From Pseudomonas sp. S31 (lineage in GTDB: Bacteria > Pseudomonadota > Gammaproteobacteria > Pseudomonadales > Pseudomonadaceae): 64,000 nt of DNA. The notes below the pieces were generated by a model. That model saw only the letters and a program-made list of their open reading frames with translations. It searched no databases and had not been told where the DNA came from. Positions 34,901-43,553 of this stretch are shown here, piece by piece. The first letter of the stretch is position 1, and the number at the start of each line of letters is the position of its first letter. The translations under genes and the position numbers were made by a program. The stretch covers positions 20,110 to 84,109 of the forward strand of contig NZ_JACVVE010000029.1 of NCBI RefSeq assembly GCF_016648105.1, written 5' to 3'.

Positions 34901-36673
34901 TTAGTAAGTCCGGACTTTTGGTTCGAAGGCCGGAACGGTCTTCGGCGCAAAGTTGACGCCGCGCTTGGCAACGCGCTTCTCACCCGGGTAGTACAGGGTG
35001 TGGCACAGCCAGTTTTCGTCGTCACGGTCTTCGAAGTCTTCACGGGCGTGCGCGCCGCGGGACTCTTTACGGGCTTCGGCCGCGATGGCGGTAGCTTCGG
35101 CGACTTCCAGCAGGTTCTGCAGCTCCAGCGCTTCGATACGCGCGGTGTTGAAGGCCTGGGACTTGTCGTTGATCTTGACGTTGGCGATGCGCTCGCGCAG
35201 GCCAGCCAACTGCTCGATACCCTTCTGCATGTATTCGCCAGTGCGGAATACACCGAAGTAGTTCTGCATGCAGCTCTGCAGCTCGCGCTTGAGAGTGGCA
35301 ACGTCTTCGCCGGTGGAGCGCTCGTTGAGCTTGTTCAGGCGGTTCAGGGCAACATCGATATCGGTGTCGCTGGCGTCGAGGTGCTCGATGCCGTCGCTCA
35401 GCGCCTTCTCCAGGTGCAGGCCGGCAGCACGGCCGAACACCACCAGGTCGAGCAGCGAGTTGCCGCCCAGGCGGTTGGCGCCGTGAACCGATACGCACGC
35501 CACTTCACCTACGGCGAACAGGCCCGGGATGATGTGATCCTTGCCTTCTTCGTCCATGGTGATGGCCTGGCCATGAATGTTGGTGGCAACGCCGCCCATC
35601 ATGTAGTGGCAGGTTGGAACGACCGGCACCGGCGCGACCACTGGGTCGACGTGGGCGAAGGTCTTGGACAGTTCGCAGATACCTGGCAGGCGGCTGTGCA
35701 GCACTTCCTCGCCCAGGTGGTCCAGCTTCAGCAGTACGTGGTCCTTGTTCGGGCCCACGCCGTTGCCGGCGATGATTTCCTTGACCATGGAACGGGCAAC
35801 CACGTCGCGGCCGGCCAGGTCTTTCGCGTTCGGCGCGTAACGCTCCATGAAGCGCTCGCCGTGGGCGTTGATCAGGTAGCCACCCTCACCGCGGCAACCT
35901 TCGGTGACCAGTACACCGGCGCCGGCGATGCCGGTCGGGTGGAACTGCCACATCTCGATGTCCTGTACCGGTACGCCTGCACGCAGGGCCATGCCGATAC
36001 CGTCACCGGTATTGATCAGGGCGTTGGTGGTGGAAGCGTAGATACGGCCCGCACCGCCAGTGGCCAGAACGGTGGCCTTGGACTTGATGTACATGGTTTC
36101 GCCGGTTTCGATGCAGATCGCGATCACACCGACGAAGGCGCCTTCCTGGTTCTTCACCAGGTCAACGGCATAGTACTCGTTGAGGAAGGTGGTACCGGCC
36201 TTCAGGTTGCCCTGGTACAGGGTGTGCAGCAGCGCGTGACCAGTACGGTCGGAAGCGGCGCAGGTACGGGCGGCCTGGCCACCTTTACCGAAGTCCTTGG
36301 ACTGGCCACCGAATGGACGCTGGTAGATACGGCCGGTTTCGGTACGCGAGAACGGCAGGCCCATGTGGTCCAGCTCGAAGACCGCGGCAGGGCCTTCCTG
36401 ACACATGTACTCGATAGCGTCCTGGTCACCGATGTAGTCGGAACCCTTGACGGTATCGTACATGTGCCAGCGCCAGTCGTCGTTCGGGTCGGCCGAAGCG
36501 ATGGCGCAGGTGATGCCGCCCTGGGCGGATACGGTGTGCGAACGGGTCGGGAAGACCTTGGTGACCACGGCCGTCTTGTGACCGCCCTGGGCCAGCTGCA
36601 GCGCAGCGCGCATGCCGGCACCGCCGCCACCGATGATGATGGCGTCGAAGGAAATAGTTGGAATGCTAGCCAT
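34901..36673 (-). CDS. sdhA: Succinate dehydrogenase flavoprotein subunit
   Basis: Oxidises succinate to fumarate; complex II and the TCA cycle. 590 aa. FAD loop IIGGGGAGMRAALQLA; covalent-flavin His in RSHTVSAQGG; catalytic region around PTCHYMMGGVATN and the VHGANRLGGNSLLDLVVFGRA signature. Followed 11 bases later by sdhB and preceded closely by sdhD. Confidence 0.98.
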   Translation of the reverse strand: MASIPTISFDAIIIGGGGAGMRAALQLAQGGHKTAVVTKVFPTRSHTVSAQGGITCAIASADPNDDWRWHMYDTVKGSDYIGDQDAIEYMCQEGPAAVFELDHMGLPFSRTETGRIYQRPFGGQSKDFGKGGQAARTCAASDRTGHALLHTLYQGNLKAGTTFLNEYYAVDLVKNQEGAFVGVIAICIETGETMYIKSKATVLATGGAGRIYASTTNALINTGDGIGMALRAGVPVQDIEMWQFHPTGIAGAGVLVTEGCRGEGGYLINAHGERFMERYAPNAKDLAGRDVVARSMVKEIIAGNGVGPNKDHVLLKLDHLGEEVLHSRLPGICELSKTFAHVDPVVAPVPVVPTCHYMMGGVATNIHGQAITMDEEGKDHIIPGLFAVGEVACVSVHGANRLGGNSLLDLVVFGRAAGLHLEKALSDGIEHLDASDTDIDVALNRLNKLNERSTGEDVATLKRELQSCMQNYFGVFRTGEYMQKGIEQLAGLRERIANVKINDKSQAFNTARIEALELQNLLEVAEATAIAAEARKESRGAHAREDFEDRDDENWLCHTLYYPGEKRVAKRGVNFAPKTVPAFEPKVRTY

Positions 36674-36676
36674 GGA

Positions 36677-37045
36677 TCAGATACCCCAGAGAATCTGCAC
36701 ACCCCAGACGAAGTAAGCGAACATCGCAACGCCGCATACCGCCTGGAACAGGAAACGAATCGCAGTCGCCGACTTGCCGAACGACATCGGCGTCAGGTAG
36801 TCGGTGGCGATGGTCCACATGCCGACCCAGGCGTGAGCGCCCAGGGCAACGAGGGCCAGCAGACTGAAGATCCGCATCGCGTTGTTGGAGAACAGACCGT
36901 GCCATTGGGTGTAGTCGATGCCTGGGTGGCAGACCACGTAACCGATCAGGAAGAGGAAGTAAGCCGCGAGAACGACCGCAGAGACGCGCTGTGCCATCCA
37001 GTCATAGAGGCCCGAACGCGACAGGTTCGTGACATTGGTTACCAT
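36677..37045 (-). CDS. sdhD: Succinate dehydrogenase membrane anchor SdhD
   Basis: Small hydrophobic quinone-binding anchor, 122 aa, with three transmembrane helices (VSAVVLAAYFLFLIG, IFSLLALVALGAHAWVG, FLFQAVCGVAMFAYF) and the expected His in the second helix for haem. The ATG at 37045 (MVTNVTNLSRSGL) overlaps the sdhC stop; a TTG two codons earlier is not needed. Ends a few bases before sdhA. Confidence 0.94.
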   Translation of the reverse strand: MVTNVTNLSRSGLYDWMAQRVSAVVLAAYFLFLIGYVVCHPGIDYTQWHGLFSNNAMRIFSLLALVALGAHAWVGMWTIATDYLTPMSFGKSATAIRFLFQAVCGVAMFAYFVWGVQILWGI

Positions 37046-37425
37046 ACCCAAACTCCCACCAGAACGATCACCACCACGGAGATGACAATCACGATTTTCG
37101 AGCCCAGCTTGCCGCCTTCCAGCGTCTCACCGATGCCCATGTCCATGATCAGGTGGCGTACGCCTGCCACCAGGTGATACAGCAGGGCGGACAGCAGGGC
37201 CCAGGTCACCAGTTTGGCCAGCGGGCTGGTCAGACACGCCTTCACCTCGCCGAAGCCTTCCTCGGAACCCAGGGATTTGCCCAATGCGTAGAGCATGATG
37301 GCAAGGCCCAGGAACAGGATGACGCCGGAGATACGGTGCAGAATGGACGTGTACGCGGTGATCGGGAGCTTGATGGTCCTTAGGTCTAGGTTTACAGGTC
37401 GTTGGCTTTTCACGGCTTTTTTCAC
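37039..37425 (-). CDS. sdhC: Succinate dehydrogenase cytochrome b556 subunit SdhC
   Basis: Membrane anchor that with SdhD binds haem b and quinone. 128 aa with three hydrophobic helices; SILHRISGVILFLGLAIM carries the conserved HRxSG, and LYHLVAGVRHLIMDMG the haem-ligand region. First gene of sdhCDAB; its stop TAA overlaps the sdhD start by a few bases. Divergent from gltA. Confidence 0.96.
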   Translation of the reverse strand: MKKAVKSQRPVNLDLRTIKLPITAYTSILHRISGVILFLGLAIMLYALGKSLGSEEGFGEVKACLTSPLAKLVTWALLSALLYHLVAGVRHLIMDMGIGETLEGGKLGSKIVIVISVVVIVLVGVWVW

Positions 37426-37548
37426 ACTGAAGAGCCCCTAGCGAATCAGGGCAAAGTTGTTGGTAAGTGTACTGGTCAGGTACCCACCACCCAGGGAACG
37501 GCGACCCCAGCAGTTCGGGCTTGCAAAGCCCCTGGCGGTCGGCTGCCG

Positions 37549-37577
37549 AGTATAGACAGTTAGGCTGCTTATGACAA
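37549..37577 (-). promoter_or_regulatory. Sigma-70 promoter of sdhCDAB
   Basis: Reading the minus strand, TTGTCA (37572-37577), 17 bases, and TATACT (37549-37554). The leader to sdhC would be about 120 bases and contains a small hairpin (GGGCTT/AAGCCC at 37517-37531). Confidence 0.65.
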
Positions 37578-37691
37578 CGTGATGGGCTAGCCCAAATAGC
37601 GCATTGCCTTTAATGAACAAAAGGCGTAAATGGGCGAGAATTTCGTGAAAAATCAGGCCTGCGGGGCGGTTTCAACCAGCCTTTAGGCAAA

Positions 37692-37719
37692 TTGACATTC
37701 GAATTTATCCCTCTATAGT
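37692..37719 (+). promoter_or_regulatory. Sigma-70 promoter of gltA
   Basis: TTGACA (37692-37697), 16-base spacer, TATAGT (37714-37719), about 50 bases upstream of the gltA ATG, which has AGGAGG before it. Near-consensus, in line with high constitutive expression. Confidence 0.8.
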
Positions 37720-37777
37720 GGTGCGGGCCCTGCGTGGGGGGTCTGTCTGATGATTTCAAGCATTAATAGGAGGCCAC

Positions 37778-39067
37778 ATGGCTGACAAAAAAGCGCAGTT
37801 GGTCATCGAGGGCGCTGCCCCCGTCGAGCTGCCCATTTTAACCGGCACCGTTGGTCCTGATGTAATCGACGTCCGCGGGTTGGGGGCCACTGGTCACTTC
37901 ACCTTCGACCCTGGTTTCATGGCGACCGCCTCGTGCGAGTCGAAGATCACCTACATCGACGGCGACAAGGGCGTGCTGCTGCACCGCGGCTACCCGATCG
38001 AACAACTCGCCGAGCAATCGGACTACCTCGAAACCTGCTACCTGCTGCTCAACGGCGAACTGCCGAATGCCGAGCAGAAGGCCCAGTTCGTCAGCACCGT
38101 CAAGAACCACACCATGGTTCACGAGCAGCTGAAGTCCTTCTTCAACGGTTTCCGCCGCGACGCTCACCCGATGGCGGTGATGTGCGGTGTAGTCGGCGCC
38201 CTGTCGGCGTTCTACCACGACTCCCTGGATATCAATAACCCGCAACACCGCGAAATCTCCGCGGTGCGCCTGGTCGCCAAGATGCCGACCCTGGCCGCGA
38301 TGGTCTACAAGTACTCCATGGGCCAGCCGATGATGTATCCGCGCAACGACCTGTCGTACGCGGAAAACTTCCTGCACATGATGTTCAACACCCCGTGCGA
38401 GATCAAACCGATCAGCCCGGTGCTGGCCAAGGCGATGGACAAGATCTTCATCCTCCACGCCGACCACGAGCAGAACGCGTCCACCTCCACCGTGCGCCTG
38501 GCTGGCTCCTCGGGCGCCAACCCGTTCGCCTGTATCGCTGCCGGCATCGCCGCACTGTGGGGCCCGGCTCACGGCGGTGCGAACGAAGCCGTACTGACCA
38601 TGCTCGATGAAATCGGCGATGTCTCCAACATCGACAAGTACATCGCCAAGGCCAAGGACAAGAACGACCCGTTCAAGCTGATGGGCTTCGGTCACCGCGT
38701 CTACAAGAACCGCGACCCGCGCGCCACCGTGATGAAGAAGACCTGCGACGAAGTCCTGGGCGAGCTGGGCATCAAGAACGATCCGCAGCTGGAACTGGCC
38801 ATGCGCCTGGAAGAGATCGCCCTCACCGATCCGTACTTCATCGAGCGCTCGCTGTACCCGAACGTCGACTTCTACTCGGGGATCATCCTCAAGGCGATCG
38901 GCATTCCAACCAGCATGTTCACCGTGATCTTCGCCCTGGCGCGTACCGTCGGCTGGATCTCGCACTGGAAGGAAATGCTCTCCAGCCCGTACAAGATCGG
39001 CCGTCCGCGCCAGCTGTACACCGGCGAGCTGCAACGCGACATCGTCGAGCTGAAAGACCGCAAGTAA
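37778..39067 (+). CDS. gltA: Citrate synthase GltA
   Basis: Type II hexameric, NADH-sensitive class: acetyl-CoA + oxaloacetate to citrate. 429 aa. Active-site regions are HADHEQNASTSTVRLAGSSG and GFGHRVYKNRDPRATVMK (catalytic His), with the later Asp in NVDFYSG. Divergent from sdhC; ends in a good terminator. Confidence 0.98.
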   Translation: MADKKAQLVIEGAAPVELPILTGTVGPDVIDVRGLGATGHFTFDPGFMATASCESKITYIDGDKGVLLHRGYPIEQLAEQSDYLETCYLLLNGELPNAEQKAQFVSTVKNHTMVHEQLKSFFNGFRRDAHPMAVMCGVVGALSAFYHDSLDINNPQHREISAVRLVAKMPTLAAMVYKYSMGQPMMYPRNDLSYAENFLHMMFNTPCEIKPISPVLAKAMDKIFILHADHEQNASTSTVRLAGSSGANPFACIAAGIAALWGPAHGGANEAVLTMLDEIGDVSNIDKYIAKAKDKNDPFKLMGFGHRVYKNRDPRATVMKKTCDEVLGELGIKNDPQLELAMRLEEIALTDPYFIERSLYPNVDFYSGIILKAIGIPTSMFTVIFALARTVGWISHWKEMLSSPYKIGRPRQLYTGELQRDIVELKDRK

Positions 39068-39089
39068 GGTTCTTTCAAGCTGAACGCAA

Positions 39090-39116
39090 AAAGGCTGCCC
39101 ACGGGCAGCCTTTTTT
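39090..39116 (+). terminator. Intrinsic terminator of gltA
   Basis: AAAGGCTGCC / GGCAGCCTTTT stem with loop CACG and a T run at 39111-39116. Confidence 0.88.
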
Positions 39117-39123
39117 ATTTGAG

Positions 39124-39153
39124 CCTGCCTGCCCCGCGAAGAAGCCGGCACGA
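39124..39153. repeat. REP half-unit
   Basis: CCCCGCGAAGAAGCCGGCAC resembles one arm of the REP unit seen at 16997 and 24225 (CCCCGCGAAGAGGCCGGCAC). A single arm between the gltA terminator and the next gene. Confidence 0.45.
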
Positions 39154-39166
39154 ACCCCGCTGAAGG

Positions 39167-39775
39167 TCAGTTCTTCTCGGCTCGCTCGCGCAACCCCTTC
39201 AGGGTATTGAATGGCGCATCCACCACGAACTTGTTGGCCAACCACGACGGCACGCTGCCGCCCGGCTCGGTGTGGACCTGATAGGTCACCTCGGTGCTGT
39301 CCCCCTTGGGCACCAGCTTCCAGTAGCCCTCGACCTGAGCCACCCGCACGAAGCCCTTCTCTTCCGGGACATAGGTCGGCACTTCCTTGAGGTTGCGCGT
39401 CACGCCGCCATCGGCATCCTTGACCGTGGTCACCTGCAGCACGGAATCCCGCGGCGTCACTGGCCACGGCGTGTTGAACTGGGTGTAGGTCCAGGCCTGA
39501 TCGCCTTCCTGCTTGAGCAGCTTCTGCGACTTGCATTCGTGCACCCAGGCACAGGCACCCGCCACATCCTCCTGCAGCGCCAGCACCTTGGCCAGCGGCG
39601 CCTTGATCAGCGTCACACCGCGATAGGCCTTGTACTTGGAGCCCGCCACCTCACTGAGCGACACCTTGATGCCCTCCTCGTCCTTGGCCACCTGCCAGTC
39701 CTCGGCCCAGGCCGCCGGCGCCAGCAGAACGCCGATGCCACATAGCAGTGCAATACGCTTGATCGATCTCATCAT
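39167..39775 (-). CDS. START-domain exported protein (202 aa)
   Basis: A signal peptide (MMRSIKRIALLCGIGVLLAP to AAWA) precedes a START-like lipid-binding fold (helix-grip: TLIKAPLAKVLALQEDVAG, WVHECKSQKLLKQEG, FNTPWPVTPRDSV, then a long C-terminal helix). Residues CKSQKLL and NTPWPVTPRD are typical of bacterial exported START proteins. The ATG at 39775 or the next one at 39772 both fit AAGGA upstream. The ligand (lipid or other hydrophobic molecule) is unknown; the periplasm is the expected place. Confidence 0.88.
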   Translation of the reverse strand: MMRSIKRIALLCGIGVLLAPAAWAEDWQVAKDEEGIKVSLSEVAGSKYKAYRGVTLIKAPLAKVLALQEDVAGACAWVHECKSQKLLKQEGDQAWTYTQFNTPWPVTPRDSVLQVTTVKDADGGVTRNLKEVPTYVPEEKGFVRVAQVEGYWKLVPKGDSTEVTYQVHTEPGGSVPSWLANKFVVDAPFNTLKGLRERAEKN

Positions 39776-39804
39776 CTTTATCCTTGTTGTCGAAGAGCCA
39801 ACCG

Positions 39805-40059
39805 TCACGCCGCCGTCACTTGCTCCAGCCAACCGAGAATCCTGATCGCCTCATCGCGGTCGTCGCCACACACCTCGACATCCGCCTTGAAACCTCCGCA
39901 CACCGCTGGGCGCTCGGGCTTGCCGAACAGGTCGCAGAGGTTTGCCACAGTAAGATGCAGGCAGCGCATGCCAGCAGGCTTGCCCTGGGGCATGCGCGGC
40001 ATGGCCGAGGTGATGGACGGGGCGATGCAGCAGGCACCGCAGCCCTCGCGGCAATTCAT
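39805..40059 (-). CDS. YkgJ-type cysteine-cluster protein (84 aa)
   Basis: Small protein with a Cys-rich N-terminus (MNCREGCGACC) and two more Cys later (RCLHLT, AVCGGF): the YkgJ/CxxCxxCC zinc- or iron-binding family. The start at 40059 is preferred over a longer frame at 40122, whose upstream part contains a palindrome. It has a PsrA-like inverted repeat 57-70 bases upstream, so it may belong to the fatty-acid regulon. Function unknown. Confidence 0.82.
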   Translation of the reverse strand: MNCREGCGACCIAPSITSAMPRMPQGKPAGMRCLHLTVANLCDLFGKPERPAVCGGFKADVEVCGDDRDEAIRILGWLEQVTAA

Positions 40060-40115
40060 GACTATCAGGACTCCCTGGAACAGAACGGGACGAACGTCCC
40101 TGGATAGTAACCGCT

Positions 40116-40129
40116 CAAACATACGTTTG
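40116..40129. promoter_or_regulatory. PsrA-like operator upstream of the cysteine-cluster gene
   Basis: CAAAC-ATAC-GTTTG fits the reported PsrA pattern (G/C)AAAC-N2-4-GTTT(G/C), extended to TCAAAC/GTTTGA. A second palindrome GGGAC-GAAC-GTCCC is at 40087-40100. Confidence 0.5.
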
Positions 40130-40179
40130 AAATTGCCGACCGGATGAAATATGCCGTGACCCGGCAGTCAGTTGCTCGG

Positions 40180-40668
40180 CTACTGGCGGTACTCGAACTC
40201 GATCGCCGCCCCTTCCACATCCCGGCGGCTGTCATTGCGCAACTGAAGCTGCATTTCGTTACTGATGAGCCGGCCATTGAGCTGGAACGGGCTGTCGTCC
40301 GCTACCGGCTTGCTGGGAAACATCGACGGCAGCAAAGGTTTGCGTCGTACGGTCTTGCCACCGACGCTGGGCTCCAGGTCGTTGACCATTTCCACCGGCA
40401 GGCTGAGGTCCAGCTTGGGCTTTGGCAGTGGCTTGGCGATCGCCTTGCCCACCGGCTTGGCGGCAGCCTTGCGCTTGCCGGCAGCCGGTTTCACCGCTTG
40501 CTTGCGCACGGGCTGGGCCTTTTTCTGCACGGTTTTCTGCGCTGGCTTGGCTTTGGCTGGCGCCTGGCTCGCCGCTTGCGCAGCCACGGCTGCAGTGCTC
40601 GCGAGCGTGCCCACGAGGCAAAGCGGCACAAGGCACATGGCAAAGAGAAGAGCACGCAACAGATTCAT
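40180..40668 (-). CDS. Lys/Ala/Pro-rich exported protein (162 aa)
   Basis: A signal peptide (MNLLRALLFAMCLVPLCLVG to VAAQA) is followed by a very basic low-complexity tract (SQAPAKAKPAQKTVQKKAQP onwards, about residues 33-80) with the KPA/KAA flavour of AlgP-like and histone-H1-like tails. The C-terminal half is conserved-looking and non-repetitive (PVEMVNDLEPSVGGKTVRR, FQLNGRLISNEMQLQLRND). The start at 40668 drops an unlikely N-terminal extension. Function unknown; a nucleic-acid or cell-wall (anionic polymer) binding role is a guess from the charge. Confidence 0.75.
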   Translation of the reverse strand: MNLLRALLFAMCLVPLCLVGTLASTAAVAAQAASQAPAKAKPAQKTVQKKAQPVRKQAVKPAAGKRKAAAKPVGKAIAKPLPKPKLDLSLPVEMVNDLEPSVGGKTVRRKPLLPSMFPSKPVADDSPFQLNGRLISNEMQLQLRNDSRRDVEGAAIEFEYRQ

Positions 40669-40730
40669 GGGTACCGACAGGCAGGCTGGAAAAGTGCGTA
40701 TGCTCTCCGTTCCGCAGCCCGCTGGCAAGC

Positions 40731-42173
40731 CTACAACGTCGAACCTGTCGACTCCCTGCACAATTGCTGGGCCAACAGGCCAAGGGTGATCACCGCGCGC
40801 TCGGCCTCCTTGTTCCACGGGATACCGCAATTGAGGCGGATGCAATGATTGAATTGCTCGGTGTTGCTGAAGATCAGCCCCGGCGCGATGCTGATGCCCT
40901 GCTCCAACGCCCGCACATGCAAGTCCTGGGTATTGACCCGCCCCGGTAGGCTTATCCAGAGGATGAAACCACCGGTCGGCCGGGTCATCTGCGTGCCCTC
41001 GGGGAAATGCTGCTGCACCGCCAGCTGGTAGGCACTGAGGTTCTTGCGGTACTCCTGGCGAATATAGCGCAGATGGCGATCATAGCCCCCATTCTCCAGG
41101 TAGGCCGCCACGCCCATCTGAGTCACGCTGCATGCCGAATGGGTGGTAAAGGTCTGCAGGCGCTGTATCTCGTCCTGATAGCGCCCGGCGACCATCCAGC
41201 CCACCCGCACCCCGGGCGACAAGGTCTTGGAAAAGCTCGAACAGTAGATGACCCGGTCCAACCGGTCGAAGGCCTTGAGCGCCTTGGTCTTGCCCTGCTC
41301 GAACATCAGCTCGCCATAGATATCGTCCTCGACGATCTGGATATCGTAGTCCGAGGCAAGCCGCAGCAACTGCTTCTGCCGCTCTTCGGGCACGGTGCCG
41401 CCGAGCGGATTGCTCAATCGCGCGGTCAGCACCAACGCCTTGATCGACCACTGGTTGGCCGCCAGCTGCAAGGCCTCCAGGCTGATGCCTGTGGACGGGT
41501 CGCTGGGAATCTCGATCACCTTCAAGCCCAGCAGATCGGCCAACTGCAGCAAGCCATAATAGGTTGGCGATTCGGCGGCGATCAGATCGCCAGGCCGGGT
41601 CAGCACGCGCAACGACATCTGCAAGGCATCGACGCAACCGTGGGTGACCACCACCTCCCGCGGATCGACCAACACCCCGGCATCGCGCATGCGGATCGCG
41701 ATCTGCCGACGCAGCGGCTCGAAGCCCGGGCTGAACATGTAGCTGAATGCGCGCGGGCTATGGAAGCGGGTCACCTTGGCGATCTGCTGGTGCAGCGCAC
41801 GCACCGGCAAGTAGTCGACATGGGGCACCGCGGCGCCGAACGGAAACACGCCATCGCGCCGCGCCTCGGTCAACACTTGCTGGATGATGCTCGCACGGGT
41901 CACCAGGCCTGGCCGCTCGACGCGGGCGATATCCGGTGTCTGCGCAGTGAGGGCCGGGGTCTGGTGCACGTAGTAGCCCGACTGAGGCCGGGCACGGATC
42001 AACCCCTGGTCCTCCAGGTTGGCGTAGGCCTGCAGCACCGTGGCGTGACTGACGTTGAGCTGGGCGCTCATCTTGCGCACCGAAGGCACTCGCTCGCCGG
42101 GCTGGTAGACACCGCGACGGATGTCATCGGCCAGTTGCTGGGCGATACGCTGGTAGAGCAGCAGGTTGGTCAT
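40731..42173 (-). CDS. MocR/PdxR-type GntR regulator with aminotransferase domain
   Basis: 480 aa: a GntR winged helix (residues 1-75, RVPSVRKMSAQLNVSHATVLQAYANLEDQG) fused to a class I aminotransferase-like PLP domain, with the Schiff-base Lys in YCSSFSKTLSPG and Tyr/Arg residues typical of the family. MocR regulators sense PLP or an amino acid and control neighbouring genes. MTNLLLYQRIAQQLADDI at 42173 is the start. A repeat pair resembling MocR operators (GCAAA-type, 42248-42275) lies upstream. Target genes are not clear from context. Confidence 0.9.
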   Translation of the reverse strand: MTNLLLYQRIAQQLADDIRRGVYQPGERVPSVRKMSAQLNVSHATVLQAYANLEDQGLIRARPQSGYYVHQTPALTAQTPDIARVERPGLVTRASIIQQVLTEARRDGVFPFGAAVPHVDYLPVRALHQQIAKVTRFHSPRAFSYMFSPGFEPLRRQIAIRMRDAGVLVDPREVVVTHGCVDALQMSLRVLTRPGDLIAAESPTYYGLLQLADLLGLKVIEIPSDPSTGISLEALQLAANQWSIKALVLTARLSNPLGGTVPEERQKQLLRLASDYDIQIVEDDIYGELMFEQGKTKALKAFDRLDRVIYCSSFSKTLSPGVRVGWMVAGRYQDEIQRLQTFTTHSACSVTQMGVAAYLENGGYDRHLRYIRQEYRKNLSAYQLAVQQHFPEGTQMTRPTGGFILWISLPGRVNTQDLHVRALEQGISIAPGLIFSNTEQFNHCIRLNCGIPWNKEAERAVITLGLLAQQLCRESTGSTL

Positions 42174-42349
42174 GGCGGTATCTCGACGCGCGGGCGGGCT
42201 CGTTGTTCTTGTGCGACACACTGACGGTAGAGCATACCGTAACAGTTGCAAAGTGTACTGGGACAGATGGCAAATCAAACATCTTCACAGTCGCTTGACC
42301 TCTGCCCAAACGATTAACCCGGCTTGAGGCCGCCCTGCTGCCTAAGAAG

Positions 42350-42368
42350 GGGGCCGCCCCGCGGCCCC
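42350..42368. terminator. GC-rich hairpin after the OmpA-family gene
   Basis: GGGGCCGC (42350-42357), CCC loop, GCGGCCCC (42361-42368). It lies 14 bases after the OmpA-family stop. There is no T run, so its strength is uncertain. Confidence 0.5.
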
Positions 42369-42381
42369 GACCTTCCACCCC

Positions 42382-43194
42382 TCAACGCACTGGCGCGAGC
42401 CTGCCCTTGTCATCGGAGAAGACGATCTCTACCCGGCGATTCTGCGCCCTGCCCCGCTCCGAGGCATTGGCCTCGATCGGGTACTGGTCGCCATAGCCTT
42501 CGACTTGCAGGCGTTTCTCATCGATCCCCAGGTCGACCAGCATGTCGGCCACTGCCTGGGCACGGTCACGCGACAGCTTGAGGTTGTCTTCCGGCGTACC
42601 GGTACTGTCGGTATAGCCCTCGATGCGCACCACCCGCCGCGGATTGAGCTGGAGGAACTGGACCAGCTTGAGCACGGTGCGACTGGCCGAGTTCTTCAGC
42701 TCGGCACGGCCGGTATCGAACAGCACATCACCCAGGGTCATCACCAGGCCACGATCGGCCTGCTCGGATGCCAATGCGGCGATCTGCGACTCGACCCACT
42801 TGCCCTGCTGCTGGACGCTGGCCAGCTTGGCCTCACGCAGGGCCAATTGCAGGCGTTGGCGCTCGAGGTCGAGCTTGGTGCGCCGCTCCTGGCCAAGGGC
42901 GAGCTTGGCATGCTCGCTGGCGATCTCGCTGTAGCGCTGGCTCAGGTAGGCATAGTGGCGCACATCGGCGCCGGTGCCCACGTAGCTGGACAGGCGCTCG
43001 GCCCGCGCCAACGACTCGCCAGCGCGAATCACGTCACGCGGTGCGCTGCGCAACACATCGGCATCATCCTTGACCTTCTGGAAGCTGGCGGTGGCTTCGT
43101 CCAGGGCTGCCTCGCTGCGCTGGCTGGCACAGCCCTGCAAGCCTGCCGACAACGCCAGCACGACCCATGCGGCCATCGGTTTCACGGCCATCAT
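42382..43194 (-). CDS. OmpA-family lipoprotein with DUF4398-like region (270 aa)
   Basis: Lipoprotein signal with LQGCAS lipobox, a helical central part (about residues 30-145) like DUF4398 (AALDEATASFQKVKDDADVL and following), and a C-terminal OmpA/MotB peptidoglycan-binding domain (RIEGYTDSTGTPEDNLKLSRDRAQAV; ASERGRAQNRRVEIVF). It probably links the outer membrane to peptidoglycan. Its first ATG overlaps the TGA of the upstream DUF4398 gene; a second ATG follows at once. Confidence 0.9.
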   Translation of the reverse strand: MMAVKPMAAWVVLALSAGLQGCASQRSEAALDEATASFQKVKDDADVLRSAPRDVIRAGESLARAERLSSYVGTGADVRHYAYLSQRYSEIASEHAKLALGQERRTKLDLERQRLQLALREAKLASVQQQGKWVESQIAALASEQADRGLVMTLGDVLFDTGRAELKNSASRTVLKLVQFLQLNPRRVVRIEGYTDSTGTPEDNLKLSRDRAQAVADMLVDLGIDEKRLQVEGYGDQYPIEANASERGRAQNRRVEIVFSDDKGRLAPVR

Positions 43195-43544
43195 GGCTGC
43201 ACCTCCAGTTGCTTGCGCAGGCGCTTGACCCGCGTCTGCAGGAGCTCGAGCTGCTCGTCGCTCTTCTGATTGAGCACCTGCGCCTCGGCCAGGCGGGCAT
43301 CCAGCTCGGCCTGCTCGGCCCGCATACGCGCGTCGCGATAGCTTTCGCCAAGCATGTTGCCCTTGGCGCGCTCGAGCTTGTCGCTGGCCAGCTTGAACGC
43401 CGGGTTTTCCTCGGTGGCGCCGACCGCCTTGGCCTGCTCCAGCGCTTGCTCGGCAATGCGCAGCTGTTCGTTGGGCGCCGGGTCATTGGCGCAGCCGGCC
43501 AGGCCGAAGATGGCCGCGGCAAGGATCAGTGATTGGGTTCTCAC
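43191..43544 (-). CDS. DUF4398 lipoprotein (117 aa)
   Basis: Signal peptide with LAGCAN lipobox, then a helical coiled-coil region (PNEQLRIAEQALEQAKAVGA on), the DUF4398 pattern also found in its neighbour. The start is a GTG; the one at 43544 has AGGA seven bases upstream, whereas a GTG at 43550 is too close to it. It overlaps the OmpA-family gene and follows the binding-protein gene by nine bases, so the three are one operon. Function unknown. Confidence 0.85.
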   Translation of the reverse strand: MRTQSLILAAAIFGLAGCANDPAPNEQLRIAEQALEQAKAVGATEENPAFKLASDKLERAKGNMLGESYRDARMRAEQAELDARLAEAQVLNQKSDEQLELLQTRVKRLRKQLEVQP

Positions 43545-43553
43545 ACACACTTC

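Noticed and set aside
35000..37177. Frame of 725 codons opposite sdhA and sdhD.
   Set aside because: Antisense shadow with Val/Gln/Asp-rich composition and no recognisable domain.
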